Shown here piece by piece: positions 1 through 9,149 of a DNA stretch of 64,000 nucleotides; position 1 is the stretch's first letter, and each line of letters opens with the position of its first letter. The stretch lies in contig DASRRI010000050.1 in the NCBI GenBank assembly GCA_035695765.1, positions 11,381 to 75,380 on the forward strand. Reading direction: 5' to 3'. The stretch is from Dongia_A sp035695765. Lineage in GTDB: Bacteria > Pseudomonadota > Alphaproteobacteria > Dongiales > Dongiaceae. The position numbers and the translations under genes are program-made. A model generated the notes under the pieces. It was not told the origin of the DNA and did no database searches. It worked only from the letters and a program-made list of their open reading frames with translations.

Positions 1-2
1 GC

Positions 3-143
3 GTCACCGGCCTGAGACCGCGCGATTGGGAAGCGCGGCGAACGATCCTGGCCGCTGCAGTGATGCGCGCCGCGTCCAAAATCTCGCAGCAGCTTGGTGG
101 ACCAGATCGGCCACACGATCCGAACAAGAGGACGGAGACATGA
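3..143 (+). CDS. C-terminal fragment of a probable IclR-family transcriptional regulator (cut by window edge)
   Basis: The third forward frame is open from the window edge to TGA at 141-143 and encodes 46 residues. The stretch ending AAAVMRAASKISQQLGG resembles the last helix of IclR-type effector domains, which typically end in a pattern like 'LxxAAxxISxxLG'. An IclR regulator beside a peptide-type ABC transporter would be a normal arrangement. The call rests on a short tail only; the DNA-binding domain lies outside the window. The 88 bases between this stop and the next gene, which is on the other strand, show nothing recognisable. Confidence 0.4.
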   Translation, partial: VTGLRPRDWEARRTILAAAVMRAASKISQQLGGPDRPHDPNKRTET

Positions 144-231
144 TCGCTGTAGGCGTTTCCGCATCTCAAAGAGTAGTTATGCCGCGGAAGATGAGGGCTT
201 GCTATGGCGCATCACGTCACCTCATGCAGAG

Positions 232-1845
232 TTATTCCACCCAGACCGCGTCGAACGCGAAGGGCTGGCTGATGATGTCGCTGAACAGGCTCGGGTCGCC
301 CTTCAGACGCTCGGAGCGCAGCGAATAGCGATTGGGATTGAACAGCGGCACCCAGGCGGCATCGTTGTCCATGATATCCGCCATGATCTTGCTCCAGGTA
401 TCGAGCCGCTCTTGCCCGCGCGCCGGATCAGTGATCGCGTCCGCCGCCCTGGCGCGGGCATCGATATCCTTGTTGCAATAGAACGACCAGTTATAGCCGC
501 CTTCCACCGCGCCCTGGCAGCCCAGGATGGCGGTGTAAAAGTTGCTGGGATCGGGGAAGTCGGCGTACCACTCCGTCAGGGTCATCGGTGGCACGTCCGG
601 CTTGCTGGCTGTTCCGATGAAGGCGGCGAGGTCGAGGCCCCGCAGCTCCGCTTTGATGCCGACCTGCGCCAGATCCTGCTGGATCGATTGCGCCATGCGC
701 GGCCAAGGATCGACATTCTGGAAATAGAGCTCGGTCGAGAAGCCGCCCCCCTGGCCCGCATCCTTCAACAGTGCCTTTGCCTTGGCCGGATCATAGGGAT
801 AGCCCTGGTATTTGCGATCGAATCCGCCCATCGCCGGCGGCAGCACCTGGCCGGTGACGGTCCCGCGATTGTTCAACACCTGCACGAGGCGCTGCTTATT
901 GATGGCCATGTTGACGGCGCGGCGCACCCGCACGTCATCGAACGGCTTGATGTTGAAATTCATGGTCATGTAGTTGGTGTTGAGCTGGCCCGCCGTGACG
1001 AATCGGTCCTTCAACGATTTATCCTGCGAGACTTCCGCGTATTTGGCCGGCGGGAAGATCTCACCCAGGATATCCGCCTCATTCTTCTGGATCTTCAGCA
1101 CGGCGACCGTGGGGTCGAGGCCGAACTGCAGCGTGATCTTGTCGACGTACGGCCTGCCGTCCTTGTCCCAGTCGGGATTGCGCTCCAGGATGATGTGCTG
1201 GCCCGGGGTGTAGTTTGTCACTTTGTAGGCGCCAGTGCCAACCGGATGGTGGGTGAAGTCCTCGCCATACTGCTCCGCCACTTCCTTCGGCACGACGAAG
1301 GAGAAGTTGAGCGCGAAGACGTGCAGCATGGTGGCATTGGGTTCGTTCAGCTTGAACACCACCGTGTAATCATCCGGCGTGGTGATGCCGGACATCTCGG
1401 TCGCCTTGCCGTCGAGCTCCTCCTGGCAGCCAGGAATGCCGGTGAAGTAGCCGGCGCCGGGCGACTTGGTCTTGGCGTTGCACACGCGCTCGATCGAGTA
1501 TTTGACATCCGCGGCCTTCATCTCGCGGCCATTGTGGAATTTGACGCCCTTGCGCAGATGAAAGATGTAAGCCTTGCCGTCGTCAGAGATATCGAAGCTC
1601 TCGGCCAAATCCGGCACGAGCTCGCTGGTGCCGGGCTTGTAGTCCATCAGCCCGTCGAACACCGCCTTGATCGGCGTCCAGCTCTGGACCGTGTAGCCGA
1701 TGGCCGGATCCATGGAATCGAAGTCGTCCTTGTAGAGGATCGTGATTTCTCCGCCCCGCTTCGGATCGGCGGCCAGCGCCGGTTCGAACGCGAAGGCGGT
1801 GAGCGCGATGCCAGCGACGGCCAGCCCTAGCAGATAGCGAGACAT
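232..1845 (-). CDS. ABC transporter substrate-binding protein, peptide/nickel type (SBP family 5), copy 1
   Basis: This encodes a 537-residue periplasmic binding protein of the DppA/OppA family (SBP_bac_5), which delivers oligopeptides or similar ligands to an inner-membrane ABC importer. The chosen ATG gives a clear signal peptide (MSRYLLGLAVAGIALTAFAF, cleavage after ALA). The reading frame is open further upstream, but that part is basic and not protein-like. The mature part begins with the usual pattern of a GG-x-x-x-x motif, 'DSMDPAIGY' and 'GLMDYKPGTSELVPDLAESF'-like blocks, and contains 'LRKGVKFHNGR'. It closely resembles the next upstream protein over its whole length, so the two look like a tandem duplication. 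It is the last gene of the leftward dppC-dppB-sbp-sbp set, 74 bp after its paralogue. The ligand is unknown. Confidence 0.9.
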   Translation of the reverse strand: MSRYLLGLAVAGIALTAFAFEPALAADPKRGGEITILYKDDFDSMDPAIGYTVQSWTPIKAVFDGLMDYKPGTSELVPDLAESFDISDDGKAYIFHLRKGVKFHNGREMKAADVKYSIERVCNAKTKSPGAGYFTGIPGCQEELDGKATEMSGITTPDDYTVVFKLNEPNATMLHVFALNFSFVVPKEVAEQYGEDFTHHPVGTGAYKVTNYTPGQHIILERNPDWDKDGRPYVDKITLQFGLDPTVAVLKIQKNEADILGEIFPPAKYAEVSQDKSLKDRFVTAGQLNTNYMTMNFNIKPFDDVRVRRAVNMAINKQRLVQVLNNRGTVTGQVLPPAMGGFDRKYQGYPYDPAKAKALLKDAGQGGGFSTELYFQNVDPWPRMAQSIQQDLAQVGIKAELRGLDLAAFIGTASKPDVPPMTLTEWYADFPDPSNFYTAILGCQGAVEGGYNWSFYCNKDIDARARAADAITDPARGQERLDTWSKIMADIMDNDAAWVPLFNPNRYSLRSERLKGDPSLFSDIISQPFAFDAVWVE

Positions 1846-1919
1846 GCAACTCGATCCCTGTTTCTTGGTCATTGGCGGGCGGGATACCTGGCCAGCGCCG
1901 ACATACCGCCCGCGATCCG

Positions 1920-3560
1920 TCATTGCGCGTCGGTTGCGTAGACTGCGTCGTAGTTGACCGGGATGTGGATCGGATCGGCGAAGATGCCTTCCGGTCCGGC
2001 GATCCTGGCCGAGTGGATGACATAGGCCTTCTCGTTGAAGACCGGCGCCCACGGCGCATCCGTCATCAGGTCGGTGAAGATCTTGCCCCAGGCCGCCGCG
2101 CGCTTATCGGTGTCGGCCGGATTGGTCATGGCGTTGGCTTCATCGGCCCGCTTGTCGAGGTCCTTGTTGCAGTACCAGGACCAGTTCCAGCCGCCCTCGA
2201 CCGCGCCGCCGCAGCCTAGGATCACGGTGTAGAAGTTGCTGGGATCGGGGAAGTCCGCGATCCAGGCCATGCCGCCCGACCAGATCATGGGCGCGCCGTC
2301 CTTCTTGCCGCCGGCCGCGATCACGGTGCCCTGATCCTGCGCCCTGATATTGGCCTTGATGCCGATGGTGGAGAGGTCCTGCTGGATCGCCTGAGCGATG
2401 CGCGGTTGCGGATCGGTGTTGGCGACATAGAGGTCGGTCTCAAAACCTTTCTCGAGGCCGGCTTCCTTCAGCTTCGCTTTGGCGCCTTCGACGTCATAGG
2501 CATAACCTTTGAAGCTCTTGTCATAGCCGGGCATCGACGGCGGCAGCGGTTGGTTGGCCGGGACTGCGCGGTTGTTGATGACCTGGACGATGCGGTCCTT
2601 GTTGATCGCCATGTTCACCGCCTGGCGCACGGCGACGTTGTCGAACGGCTTGATGTTGACGTTCATGGTGACATAGCCGGTCTGCAACTGATCGGCGACG
2701 ATCACCAAGTCCTTCCATTTGGGATCGTTCATGACTTCGGTGAACTTGGCGGGCGGGATGCCATCGCCCGGGATATCGATCTCGCCCTTCTGCAGGCGCA
2801 ACAGATTGACGACCGGCTCCTGTCCGATCTGGAACACGATCTTGTCGAGGTGCGGTTCGCCTTGCTTGTAGTAATCCTGGTTGCGCTCCAGCGTGATCGA
2901 TTGGCCGGTGGTCCACTCTGCGACCTTGAACGCGCCGGTGCCGACCGGTTTGTGGCCGAAATCGGCGCCTTCCGCCTCGACCACTTCCTTTGGCACGACG
3001 AAGGAGAAGTTGAGCGCCATCAGGTGCAGCAGCGTCGCATCCGGCCGGCTCAGCACGATCTTGACGGTGTAGTCGTCGGGGGTCTGGACGCCGGCGAGCT
3101 CCTTCGCCTTGCCGGCCTGGAAATCATCGAACCCCGCGAGCGAGCCGTAATAGCCGGCGCCGGGCGATTGCGTCGCCGGATTGCAGGTGCGCTCCAGCGA
3201 ATACTTCACATCGGCGGCAGTCATCTCGCGCCCGTTGTGGAACTTGACGCCGTGGCGCAGCTTGAAGGTATAGGTGAGACCGTCATCGGAGACGTCGTAG
3301 CTCTCGGCCAAGTCGGGCACCAGCTCCGTGGTGCCGGGCTTGTAATCCATCAGTCCGTCGAACACGCTCTTGATCACCGACCAGTTCTTCCAGTCATAGC
3401 CGATGGCGGGATCGAGGGTGATGAGGTCATCCTTGAACGTCACGGTCATTTCGCCACCCTGTTTCACGTCGGCCAAGGCCGAACTTGACCAGGGCGTCAG
3501 AGCGGGCGCCGCCGCGATCATCATGGCGGCGAGCGAGGCGGATACGAGCAGGCGTTTCAT
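1920..3560 (-). CDS. ABC transporter substrate-binding protein, peptide/nickel type (SBP family 5), copy 2
   Basis: This is a 546-residue family 5 binding protein with a signal peptide (MKRLLVSASLAAMMIAAAPA). The ATG at 3560 is chosen over the TTG six bases upstream because a GGGGAG ribosome-binding site lies 8 nt before it. Shared blocks with copy 1 include DPAIGYDW, GLMDYKPGTTELVPDLAES, FHNGREMTAADVKYS and DFPDPSNFYT. The protein is longer than copy 1 in its C-terminal lobe. It sits 35 bp downstream of the DppB-like permease, so it is very likely co-transcribed. Two differing binding proteins on one permease pair suggest two ligand spectra; this is inference. Confidence 0.9.
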   Translation of the reverse strand: MKRLLVSASLAAMMIAAAPALTPWSSSALADVKQGGEMTVTFKDDLITLDPAIGYDWKNWSVIKSVFDGLMDYKPGTTELVPDLAESYDVSDDGLTYTFKLRHGVKFHNGREMTAADVKYSLERTCNPATQSPGAGYYGSLAGFDDFQAGKAKELAGVQTPDDYTVKIVLSRPDATLLHLMALNFSFVVPKEVVEAEGADFGHKPVGTGAFKVAEWTTGQSITLERNQDYYKQGEPHLDKIVFQIGQEPVVNLLRLQKGEIDIPGDGIPPAKFTEVMNDPKWKDLVIVADQLQTGYVTMNVNIKPFDNVAVRQAVNMAINKDRIVQVINNRAVPANQPLPPSMPGYDKSFKGYAYDVEGAKAKLKEAGLEKGFETDLYVANTDPQPRIAQAIQQDLSTIGIKANIRAQDQGTVIAAGGKKDGAPMIWSGGMAWIADFPDPSNFYTVILGCGGAVEGGWNWSWYCNKDLDKRADEANAMTNPADTDKRAAAWGKIFTDLMTDAPWAPVFNEKAYVIHSARIAGPEGIFADPIHIPVNYDAVYATDAQ

Positions 3561-3595
3561 GCGCAAGTCTCCCCAGCAGGCATTTTTGTATGGCG

Positions 3596-4516
3596 TTATC
3601 GCAGCTTGATCCTGGGATCGATGAGGGGCGCCACCAGGTCAGCGAGCAAGTTCCCCAGAACGATCGCGCAGGCTGACAGCAAGGTTACTCCCATGATGAT
3701 CGGAATGTCGATTTGCTGGATGGCCTGCCAGGTCAATTGTCCGATACCAGGCCAGCCGAACACCGATTCCACCACCACGATGCTGCCCATGAAGTAGCCG
3801 ATGTCGATCCCGACCATGGCGATGATGGGCAGGACCGCATTCGGAAGGATGTGTACCGAGACAATCCGCCAACGATCCAGACCTTTTGCGCGCGCTGTCC
3901 GGATAAAGTCCTGTCTCAGCACCTCTATGACGCTGGAGCGGGTGACGCGCGCATACCAGCCGCCGCCCAGGAGGCCGAGTGTGACCGCCGGCAGGACCAG
4001 ATGCTTGAACTCGCCGTAGCCGCCGATTGGGAACCAGCCGAGCCAATAGGCGAAGACATAGATCAAGGTCAGCGAAATCACGTATTGCGGCGTGGAGATG
4101 AACATGAGGGCGGCGATCATCAGTCCCTGGTCAACCGCTGAGTTGCGCCGCAGGGCGGCGATGGTGCCGAGGGTCAGGCCGATCAGAAGCTCGCAGAAGA
4201 TGGCGCCCACCATCAGCAGCAGCGAGGCAGGCAGCCTCGCTGCCAGCAGTTCGGTCACTTGCGTCCGCTGTAGGTAGGAGCGGCCGAGATCGCCTTGCAC
4301 CAGCTTCCAGAGATACCGCCCGAACTGTTCCCAGATTGGCCGGTCGAGGCCGAGCTGCATACGTACCAGTTCGACTTGATCCTTGGTGGCGGAGCGGCCG
4401 GCCACCATGCGGGCGGGATCGGCCGGCAGCATATAGAGCAACAGGTACGTGATGGCGGCGACACCCAGCAGAATCAGGGCGACCTGGATCAGGCGACGGG
4501 CGACGTAGGCTGGCAT
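3596..4516 (-). CDS. ABC transporter permease, DppB/OppB type
   Basis: This is a 306-residue inner-membrane permease with about six transmembrane segments. The N-terminal pattern (a first helix, then DPARMVAGRSATKDQVELVR) is typical of DppB/OppB, and the cytoplasmic EAA-type loop reads 'VLRQDFIRTARAKGLDRWRI', where the ATPase docks. The start ATG overlaps the stop of the upstream permease in a TGATG junction, so the two are translationally coupled. No ATPase gene (DppD/DppF type) is present in the operon. Confidence 0.93.
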   Translation of the reverse strand: MPAYVARRLIQVALILLGVAAITYLLLYMLPADPARMVAGRSATKDQVELVRMQLGLDRPIWEQFGRYLWKLVQGDLGRSYLQRTQVTELLAARLPASLLLMVGAIFCELLIGLTLGTIAALRRNSAVDQGLMIAALMFISTPQYVISLTLIYVFAYWLGWFPIGGYGEFKHLVLPAVTLGLLGGGWYARVTRSSVIEVLRQDFIRTARAKGLDRWRIVSVHILPNAVLPIIAMVGIDIGYFMGSIVVVESVFGWPGIGQLTWQAIQQIDIPIIMGVTLLSACAIVLGNLLADLVAPLIDPRIKLR

Positions 4517-5364
4517 CAGTGACGCCCTCGCAAGGTCGGGTCGAGCAAGTCACGCAGTGCGTCGCCGACCAGATTCACCGACAGCGCGAGCAAGGCGACC
4601 GCGAAACCGGGGAAGAACACCAGCCAGGGGGCGGTCTGGAAATAGGATTGCCCGTCAAAGACGATGTTGCCCCAGCTTGGATCCGGCGGACGCACGCCGA
4701 CACCGAGGAAAGACAGGATTGCCTCGAATAGGACGGTCGTTGAGATCCCCAGGGTACCCCATACAATGATTAAGGGCAGGAGATGCGGCAGGATGTGTCG
4801 GAACAGGATACGCGCCGTGCCGGCGCCGAGCGCGCGTTCGGCGGCGATGAACTCGCGCTCTGCCAGAGAGGTGGTCTCAGCATAGATTACGCGCGCCACC
4901 GGCCCGGTGTTCACCAAAGCAATCACGAGGATAACGTTCTTGACGCTGGGTCCCACGAGCGACGCGATGACGATCGCGAGGATCAAGGCAGGGAATGCCA
5001 TCATCAGGTCAGTCGACCGCATCAGGACGCTGCCGACGACGCCACGCAGGAACCCGGCTGTCAGGCCGATCAAGGTGCCCGCCATCAGGGCAAGGCCGTT
5101 GGCAACCAGCCCGACCAGGAGCGAGGTCCGTGCGCCATAGAGCATGCGGGACAGGAGATCGCGGCCCAACACATCAGTTCCGAACCAGAAGCGGTCGCTT
5201 GGCGGAAGCGGAGAGCCATCGGCCGTCATGCCGCCGGGGACCATCTCTTGAGGTGCGTAGGGAGCGATGATTGGCGCGGCAAGCGCAAGCACGACGAAGC
5301 CGACGGCGACCACCAGTCCGACCATCGCCACCCGCCGGCGCACCAAGCCGCGCCATACACTCAT
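4516..5364 (-). CDS. ABC transporter permease, DppC/OppC type
   Basis: This is a 282-residue permease of the DppC/OppC family, the partner of the DppB-like protein. It has the N-terminal helix, the periplasmic 'FWFGTDVLGRDLLSRMLYG' signature and the EAA loop 'AERALGAGTARILFRHILPH'. The frame stays open back to a TTG at 5442, but the ATG at 5364 (MSVWRGLVRRRVAMVGL) fits the family better; it has only a weak G-rich Shine-Dalgarno. This is the first gene of the leftward transporter operon. The 186 bp between it and moeA hold no gene; they contain two similar 'CTGAAAAAAG'-type tracts and would have to carry the promoter. Confidence 0.9.
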   Translation of the reverse strand: MSVWRGLVRRRVAMVGLVVAVGFVVLALAAPIIAPYAPQEMVPGGMTADGSPLPPSDRFWFGTDVLGRDLLSRMLYGARTSLLVGLVANGLALMAGTLIGLTAGFLRGVVGSVLMRSTDLMMAFPALILAIVIASLVGPSVKNVILVIALVNTGPVARVIYAETTSLAEREFIAAERALGAGTARILFRHILPHLLPLIIVWGTLGISTTVLFEAILSFLGVGVRPPDPSWGNIVFDGQSYFQTAPWLVFFPGFAVALLALSVNLVGDALRDLLDPTLRGRH

Positions 5365-5550
5365 CTTGCCCGCCCCGCTCCAGCCTGCGTTCTCATCTGC
5401 GCAGCGGCGCGCAGTCTGCCGCACCAAAGCCAGTGCAGGCAAGGCCGATCGCGGACCTGCTTGACGCCGCTTTTTTCAGCCAAACAAGGCATTTGCCGCC
5501 CTTTTTTCAGGCAGGAGGTCCGCGGCATGGCAGCGAGGTGAAGGGATCGC

Positions 5551-6768
5551 CTAAATCGACAGACACCCGCCGCTGAGCGGAATGACGTCGATTATGTCGC
5601 CTGCCTTGGCCGCCGGCGCGTTCGGCTTGCGGACGATCAGGCAATCGGCGCGGGCGATCAAGGAGAGCATGGAGCTGTCTTGCGGCGCGAAGGGCGTCGC
5701 GACGCGCTGGCCGTCGGCATTGGTGACGAGGCGCGCGCGGACGTAGTCCTGGCGCGTGTCGTTGGCGGGCATATCTTTGCCAAGCAACGCGACTTGGCGG
5801 GCAGGGTCCACGCCGCTGAGGCCGAGCATGCGATCGATCGCGGGCTTGAGGAACAGCAGCGCGGTCACGATGGTCGAGACCGGATTGCCGGGCAGGCCCA
5901 GCACGCGCAGCGTGCCGAGCGTGCCGAACATCAGCGGCTTGCCGGGCCGCATGGCGATCTTCCAGAAATCGAGCTGCATGCCGCGCTTGGCGAGGGCGGT
6001 CTGCACCAGGTCATGCTCGCCAACTGATGTGCCACCGGACGTCACCAGCGCATCGAAGCCGAGGGCAGCCTCGATTGCGCGGTCGAGATCCTCCAGGGTA
6101 TCGCGCGCGATGCCGAGATTGACCGGCTCTCCGCCGAACGCGCGCACTAGGGCCGCGAGCCCGATGCCGTTGCTGCCAATGATTTGTGCCGGCCCGACCG
6201 GATCGCCGGGATTGACCAGCTCGTCGCCGGTGGAGAGCAACGCGATGCGCGGGCGGCGCGTCACCTTCAGCCAGGGTCGGTTCATGGCGGCGGCGAGGCT
6301 GACATCGCGCGCGGTCAATCGCCGGCCGGAATGCAGCGCGATATCGCCAGTGGCGAAATCGAGCCCGGCCTTGCGGATGTGCTGGCCCAGCCTGCGATTG
6401 CCTTCTCGCACGGTGACCTGGCCGTCGGCCTCGTCGCAATTCTCCTGGATCACGATCGTATCGGCGCCGGGTGGCACCTGCGCGCCAGTGAAGATGCGCG
6501 CTGCTTCGCCCGCGCCGATCGCGCCGGAAGGCTGCTGGCCGGCGGCGATGCGCTGCGTAATCTTGAGCCGCGCAGGCAAGGTCTCGACGTCGTCGTTGCG
6601 GACGGCATAGCCATCCATCGCCGAGACATCGGCGGGCGGCTGTGTCAGCCGCGCCTCCAGCGGCTCCGCCAGCACGCGGCCGAGCGCCTGGTCGAGCGAG
6701 ACCAGCTCCGCGCCCAAGGGCGAGAAGCTGCGCTCGATGCGCTGGATGGCCTCTTCAACGCTGAGCAT
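5551..6768 (-). CDS. moeA: Molybdopterin molybdenumtransferase MoeA
   Basis: This is a 405-residue enzyme that inserts molybdate into adenylylated molybdopterin, releasing AMP, in molybdenum cofactor biosynthesis. Visible MoeA signatures are 'DVSAMDGYAVR' near residue 48, 'GAGEAARIFTGAQVPPGAD', the MoCF_biosynth motif 'LVTSGGTSVGEHD', and 'MRPGKPLMFG'. The ATG at 6768 overlaps the moaC stop as TGATG; a GTG one codon earlier is also possible. This is the last gene of trpGDC-moaC-moeA, an arrangement common in alphaproteobacteria. The cofactor could serve the molybdopterin oxidoreductase at about 43 kb. Confidence 0.95.
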   Translation of the reverse strand: MLSVEEAIQRIERSFSPLGAELVSLDQALGRVLAEPLEARLTQPPADVSAMDGYAVRNDDVETLPARLKITQRIAAGQQPSGAIGAGEAARIFTGAQVPPGADTIVIQENCDEADGQVTVREGNRRLGQHIRKAGLDFATGDIALHSGRRLTARDVSLAAAMNRPWLKVTRRPRIALLSTGDELVNPGDPVGPAQIIGSNGIGLAALVRAFGGEPVNLGIARDTLEDLDRAIEAALGFDALVTSGGTSVGEHDLVQTALAKRGMQLDFWKIAMRPGKPLMFGTLGTLRVLGLPGNPVSTIVTALLFLKPAIDRMLGLSGVDPARQVALLGKDMPANDTRQDYVRARLVTNADGQRVATPFAPQDSSMLSLIARADCLIVRKPNAPAAKAGDIIDVIPLSGGCLSI

Positions 6769-7244
6769 CACGCACGCTCGAAAGTGCCGGACTTGCCGCC
6801 GCTCTTATGAACCAGGCGGATGTCGGTGATCTGCATGCCTTTGTCGACCGCCTTGCACATGTCATAGACGGTGAGGGCGGCCACCGAGACAGCGGTCAGA
6901 GCTTCCATCTCGACGCCGGTCTTGCCCGTGAGCTTGCAGGTCGCGGTGATGTCGATCGCGTTGCGCGCCTCGTCCAGGGTCAGGTCGACTTGGACTGAGG
7001 TCAGGGCGAGGGGATGGCAGAGCGGGATCAAGTCCGGTGTGCGCTTGGCGCCCATGATGCCGGCGAGGCGCGCGACGGAGAGCACATCGCCCTTTTTCAC
7101 GCCGCCTTCCTTGATGAGCGCGAGGGTCGCGGGCTGCATGATGACCGAGCCCTTGGCAGTCGCAACGCGTTCGGTCTCCGCTTTGTCGGAGACGTCGACC
7201 ATGCGGGCCTTGCCCTCTTTGTCGAAATGCGTGAATTCGGCCAT
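6768..7244 (-). CDS. moaC: Cyclic pyranopterin monophosphate synthase MoaC
   Basis: This is a 158-residue MoaC, which converts 3',8-cyclo-7,8-dihydro-GTP to cyclic pyranopterin monophosphate in molybdenum cofactor biosynthesis. Family motifs present are 'ARLAGIMGAKRTPDLIPLCH', 'GKTGVEMEALTAVSVAALT' and 'YDMCKAVDKGM', followed by the C-terminal 'KSGGKSG'. Full length matches the family. It begins 5 bp after the trpC stop and overlaps moeA, so it is part of the same transcript. Confidence 0.96.
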   Translation of the reverse strand: MAEFTHFDKEGKARMVDVSDKAETERVATAKGSVIMQPATLALIKEGGVKKGDVLSVARLAGIMGAKRTPDLIPLCHPLALTSVQVDLTLDEARNAIDITATCKLTGKTGVEMEALTAVSVAALTVYDMCKAVDKGMQITDIRLVHKSGGKSGTFERA

Positions 7245-7249
7245 TGATC

Positions 7250-8074
7250 CTACTCGGCCGCTACCGCCGGCGCGTGCCGTCCCAACAATGTGCGGGTCGC
7301 TTCCGTTACATCCGTCTGGCGCATCAGGGATTCGCCGACCAGGAAGATCGACGCACCCACACGGTGCATCCGCTCGAGGTCGGCGGTCGCATAGAGCCCG
7401 CTTTCGGCCACCAGCATGCGGTCTTTCGGGACCATCTGGGCAAGCGCTTCCGTGACCGCAAGATCGACCCGCAAGGTCTTGAGATTGCGATTATTTATGC
7501 CGATCAGCCGGGAGCCTAGGCGGAGCGCCCGCTCCATCTCCGGCGCGTCATGTACCTCGACCAGCACATCCATGCCGAGGTCGAAGGCGAGGGATTCCAG
7601 TTCCGCCGCCTCCGCATCCTCGAGCGCGGCCATGATGAGCAAGATGCAATCGGCGCCGATCGCTCGCGCTTCGAACAGCTGATAGGGATCAAGCATGAAG
7701 TCCTTGCGCAGCGCCGGCAGGCGCACCGCGCTCCGCGCCTGGTCCAGGAACACGTCCTCGCCCTGGAAATAGGGCCTGTCGGTCAGCACGGAGAGGCAGG
7801 TCGCGCCGCCCGCCTCATAGGCGTGGGCGAGAGCAGGCGGATCGAAGTCGGCACGGATCAGGCCCTTGGAGGGGGAGGCGCGCTTGATCTCCGCGATCAG
7901 GCCGAAGCGGCCGGAGCGGACCACGCGCTCCAGGCGCGCGCGGAAGCCGCGCGGGGGATCAGTGCGGTTGCGCGCTTCAGCGGCCGCGCGGACTCCGGAC
8001 AGCGGCTGCGCCGCTTTGCGGTCGGTGATGTGCTGCCGCTTGTCGGCGCAGATCTTGGCAAGGACGTCGGTCAA
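7250..8074 (-). CDS. trpC: Indole-3-glycerol phosphate synthase TrpC
   Basis: This is a 274-residue single-domain TIM-barrel enzyme that cyclises the CdRP intermediate to indole-3-glycerol phosphate in tryptophan synthesis. Typical features are 'LAKICADKRQHI' at the N-terminus, 'LIAEIKRASPSKG' (catalytic Lys), 'LTDRPYFQG', 'ALRKDFMLDPYQ', 'IGINNRNLKTL' and 'VAESGLY'. The start is a TTG one base after the trpD stop; no ATG or GTG nearby preserves the conserved N-terminus, so an unusual start codon is the best reading. TTG plus tight coupling may lower expression relative to TrpD. Confidence 0.95.
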   Translation of the reverse strand: MTDVLAKICADKRQHITDRKAAQPLSGVRAAAEARNRTDPPRGFRARLERVVRSGRFGLIAEIKRASPSKGLIRADFDPPALAHAYEAGGATCLSVLTDRPYFQGEDVFLDQARSAVRLPALRKDFMLDPYQLFEARAIGADCILLIMAALEDAEAAELESLAFDLGMDVLVEVHDAPEMERALRLGSRLIGINNRNLKTLRVDLAVTEALAQMVPKDRMLVAESGLYATADLERMHRVGASIFLVGESLMRQTDVTEATRTLLGRHAPAVAAE

Positions 8075-8075
8075 G

Positions 8076-9149
8076 TCACTGCTCCGACGCCTTGGGCTCG
8101 TTGGTGACGCGGATCAGGTCTTCGAGCACCTTGCGCGCTTTTGCGAAATCGATCGCCTCCGCCGCCATCGCGATACCCTGGCGCAGGTCCTTTGCCGCAT
8201 CCGCCACGACGAGGGCCGCTGCGGAATTCAGCAGCACAATGTCGCGATAGGGGCCGGTCGCGCCGTCGAGCAGCTCGCGGAGCGCCTGGGCATTGTGCGC
8301 GGGATCTGCGCCCTGCAGCTCTGCCGCCGTCGCGATGCGGATGCCGTAATCGGTCGGCGAAATCTCGAAGCGGCGGATGTTGCCGTTCTTCAGCTCGCAG
8401 ACATGGGTGACGGTGGTGGTGGTGATCTCATCGAGGCCATCGCCGCCATGCACGACCCAGGCGTGCTCGGTGCCGAGATTCTTCAGCACCTGCGCGATCG
8501 GCTCCAGCCACTGCTCGGCGAATACACCCAGCAATTGGCGCTTGACGCCCGCCGGATTGGATAGCGGGCCCATCACGTTGAAGATAGTACGGGTGCCAAG
8601 CTCCACGCGGCTCGGCGCGACGTGGCGCATCGCGCTGTGATGCTTCTGGGCCCACATGAAGGTGGTGCCGACTTCGACCAGCGCGCGTTGGACAGTCTCG
8701 AGATCGGCGTCGATGTTGACGCCAAGCGCGGCCAGCACGTCGGCGGCGCCACTCTTGGACGAGGCAGCGCGGTTGCCGTGCTTGGCGACCGGGACATTGC
8801 AGGCGGCGCAGACCAAAGCGACGGCGGTGGAGATGTTCAACGTGCCGGCCTGATCGCCACCGGTGCCGCACACATCGATCGCATCTGGCAGCGCCGAGAT
8901 GCGCAGCATCTTCTCGCGCATCGCGGTGACGGCGCCGGTGATCTCGTCGATAGTCTCGCCGCGCACCCGCATCGCCATCAGCAAGCCGCCCATCTGCGCC
9001 GGCGTCGCCTCGCCCGACATCATGATACTGAATGCCATCTCCGCCTGGGCGCGCGTCAGCGGCCGGCCCTGCGCGGCGAGGCCGATGAAGCCCTTGAGGT
9101 CGGTGACGGGCAGAGACGTCATGGGCGGGGTGGCCAAAGGCGCGCTCAT
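8076..9149 (-). CDS. trpD: Anthranilate phosphoribosyltransferase TrpD
   Basis: This is a 357-residue TrpD that transfers the phosphoribosyl group from PRPP to anthranilate. Motifs are 'DVCGTGGDQAGTLNISTA' (PRPP loop), 'KHGNRAASSKSGAADVL' and 'LGTRTIFNVMGPLSNPA'. The ATG overlaps the trpG stop by four bases (ATGA), indicating translational coupling with the glutaminase subunit. No TrpE is encoded in the window, so the synthase subunit must lie elsewhere. Confidence 0.97.
   Translation of the reverse strand: MSAPLATPPMTSLPVTDLKGFIGLAAQGRPLTRAQAEMAFSIMMSGEATPAQMGGLLMAMRVRGETIDEITGAVTAMREKMLRISALPDAIDVCGTGGDQAGTLNISTAVALVCAACNVPVAKHGNRAASSKSGAADVLAALGVNIDADLETVQRALVEVGTTFMWAQKHHSAMRHVAPSRVELGTRTIFNVMGPLSNPAGVKRQLLGVFAEQWLEPIAQVLKNLGTEHAWVVHGGDGLDEITTTTVTHVCELKNGNIRRFEISPTDYGIRIATAAELQGADPAHNAQALRELLDGATGPYRDIVLLNSAAALVVADAAKDLRQGIAMAAEAIDFAKARKVLEDLIRVTNEPKASEQ

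Noticed and set aside
94..1830. Long open frame on the + strand opposite the first binding protein (578 codons), and similar ones at 2406-3488, 27902-29146, 55125-57236 and 57361-58860
   Set aside because: These are antisense shadows in GC-rich DNA. Their translations are rich in Arg, His and Asp without domain patterns, whereas the opposite strand encodes clear families with signal peptides, motifs and ribosome-binding sites.
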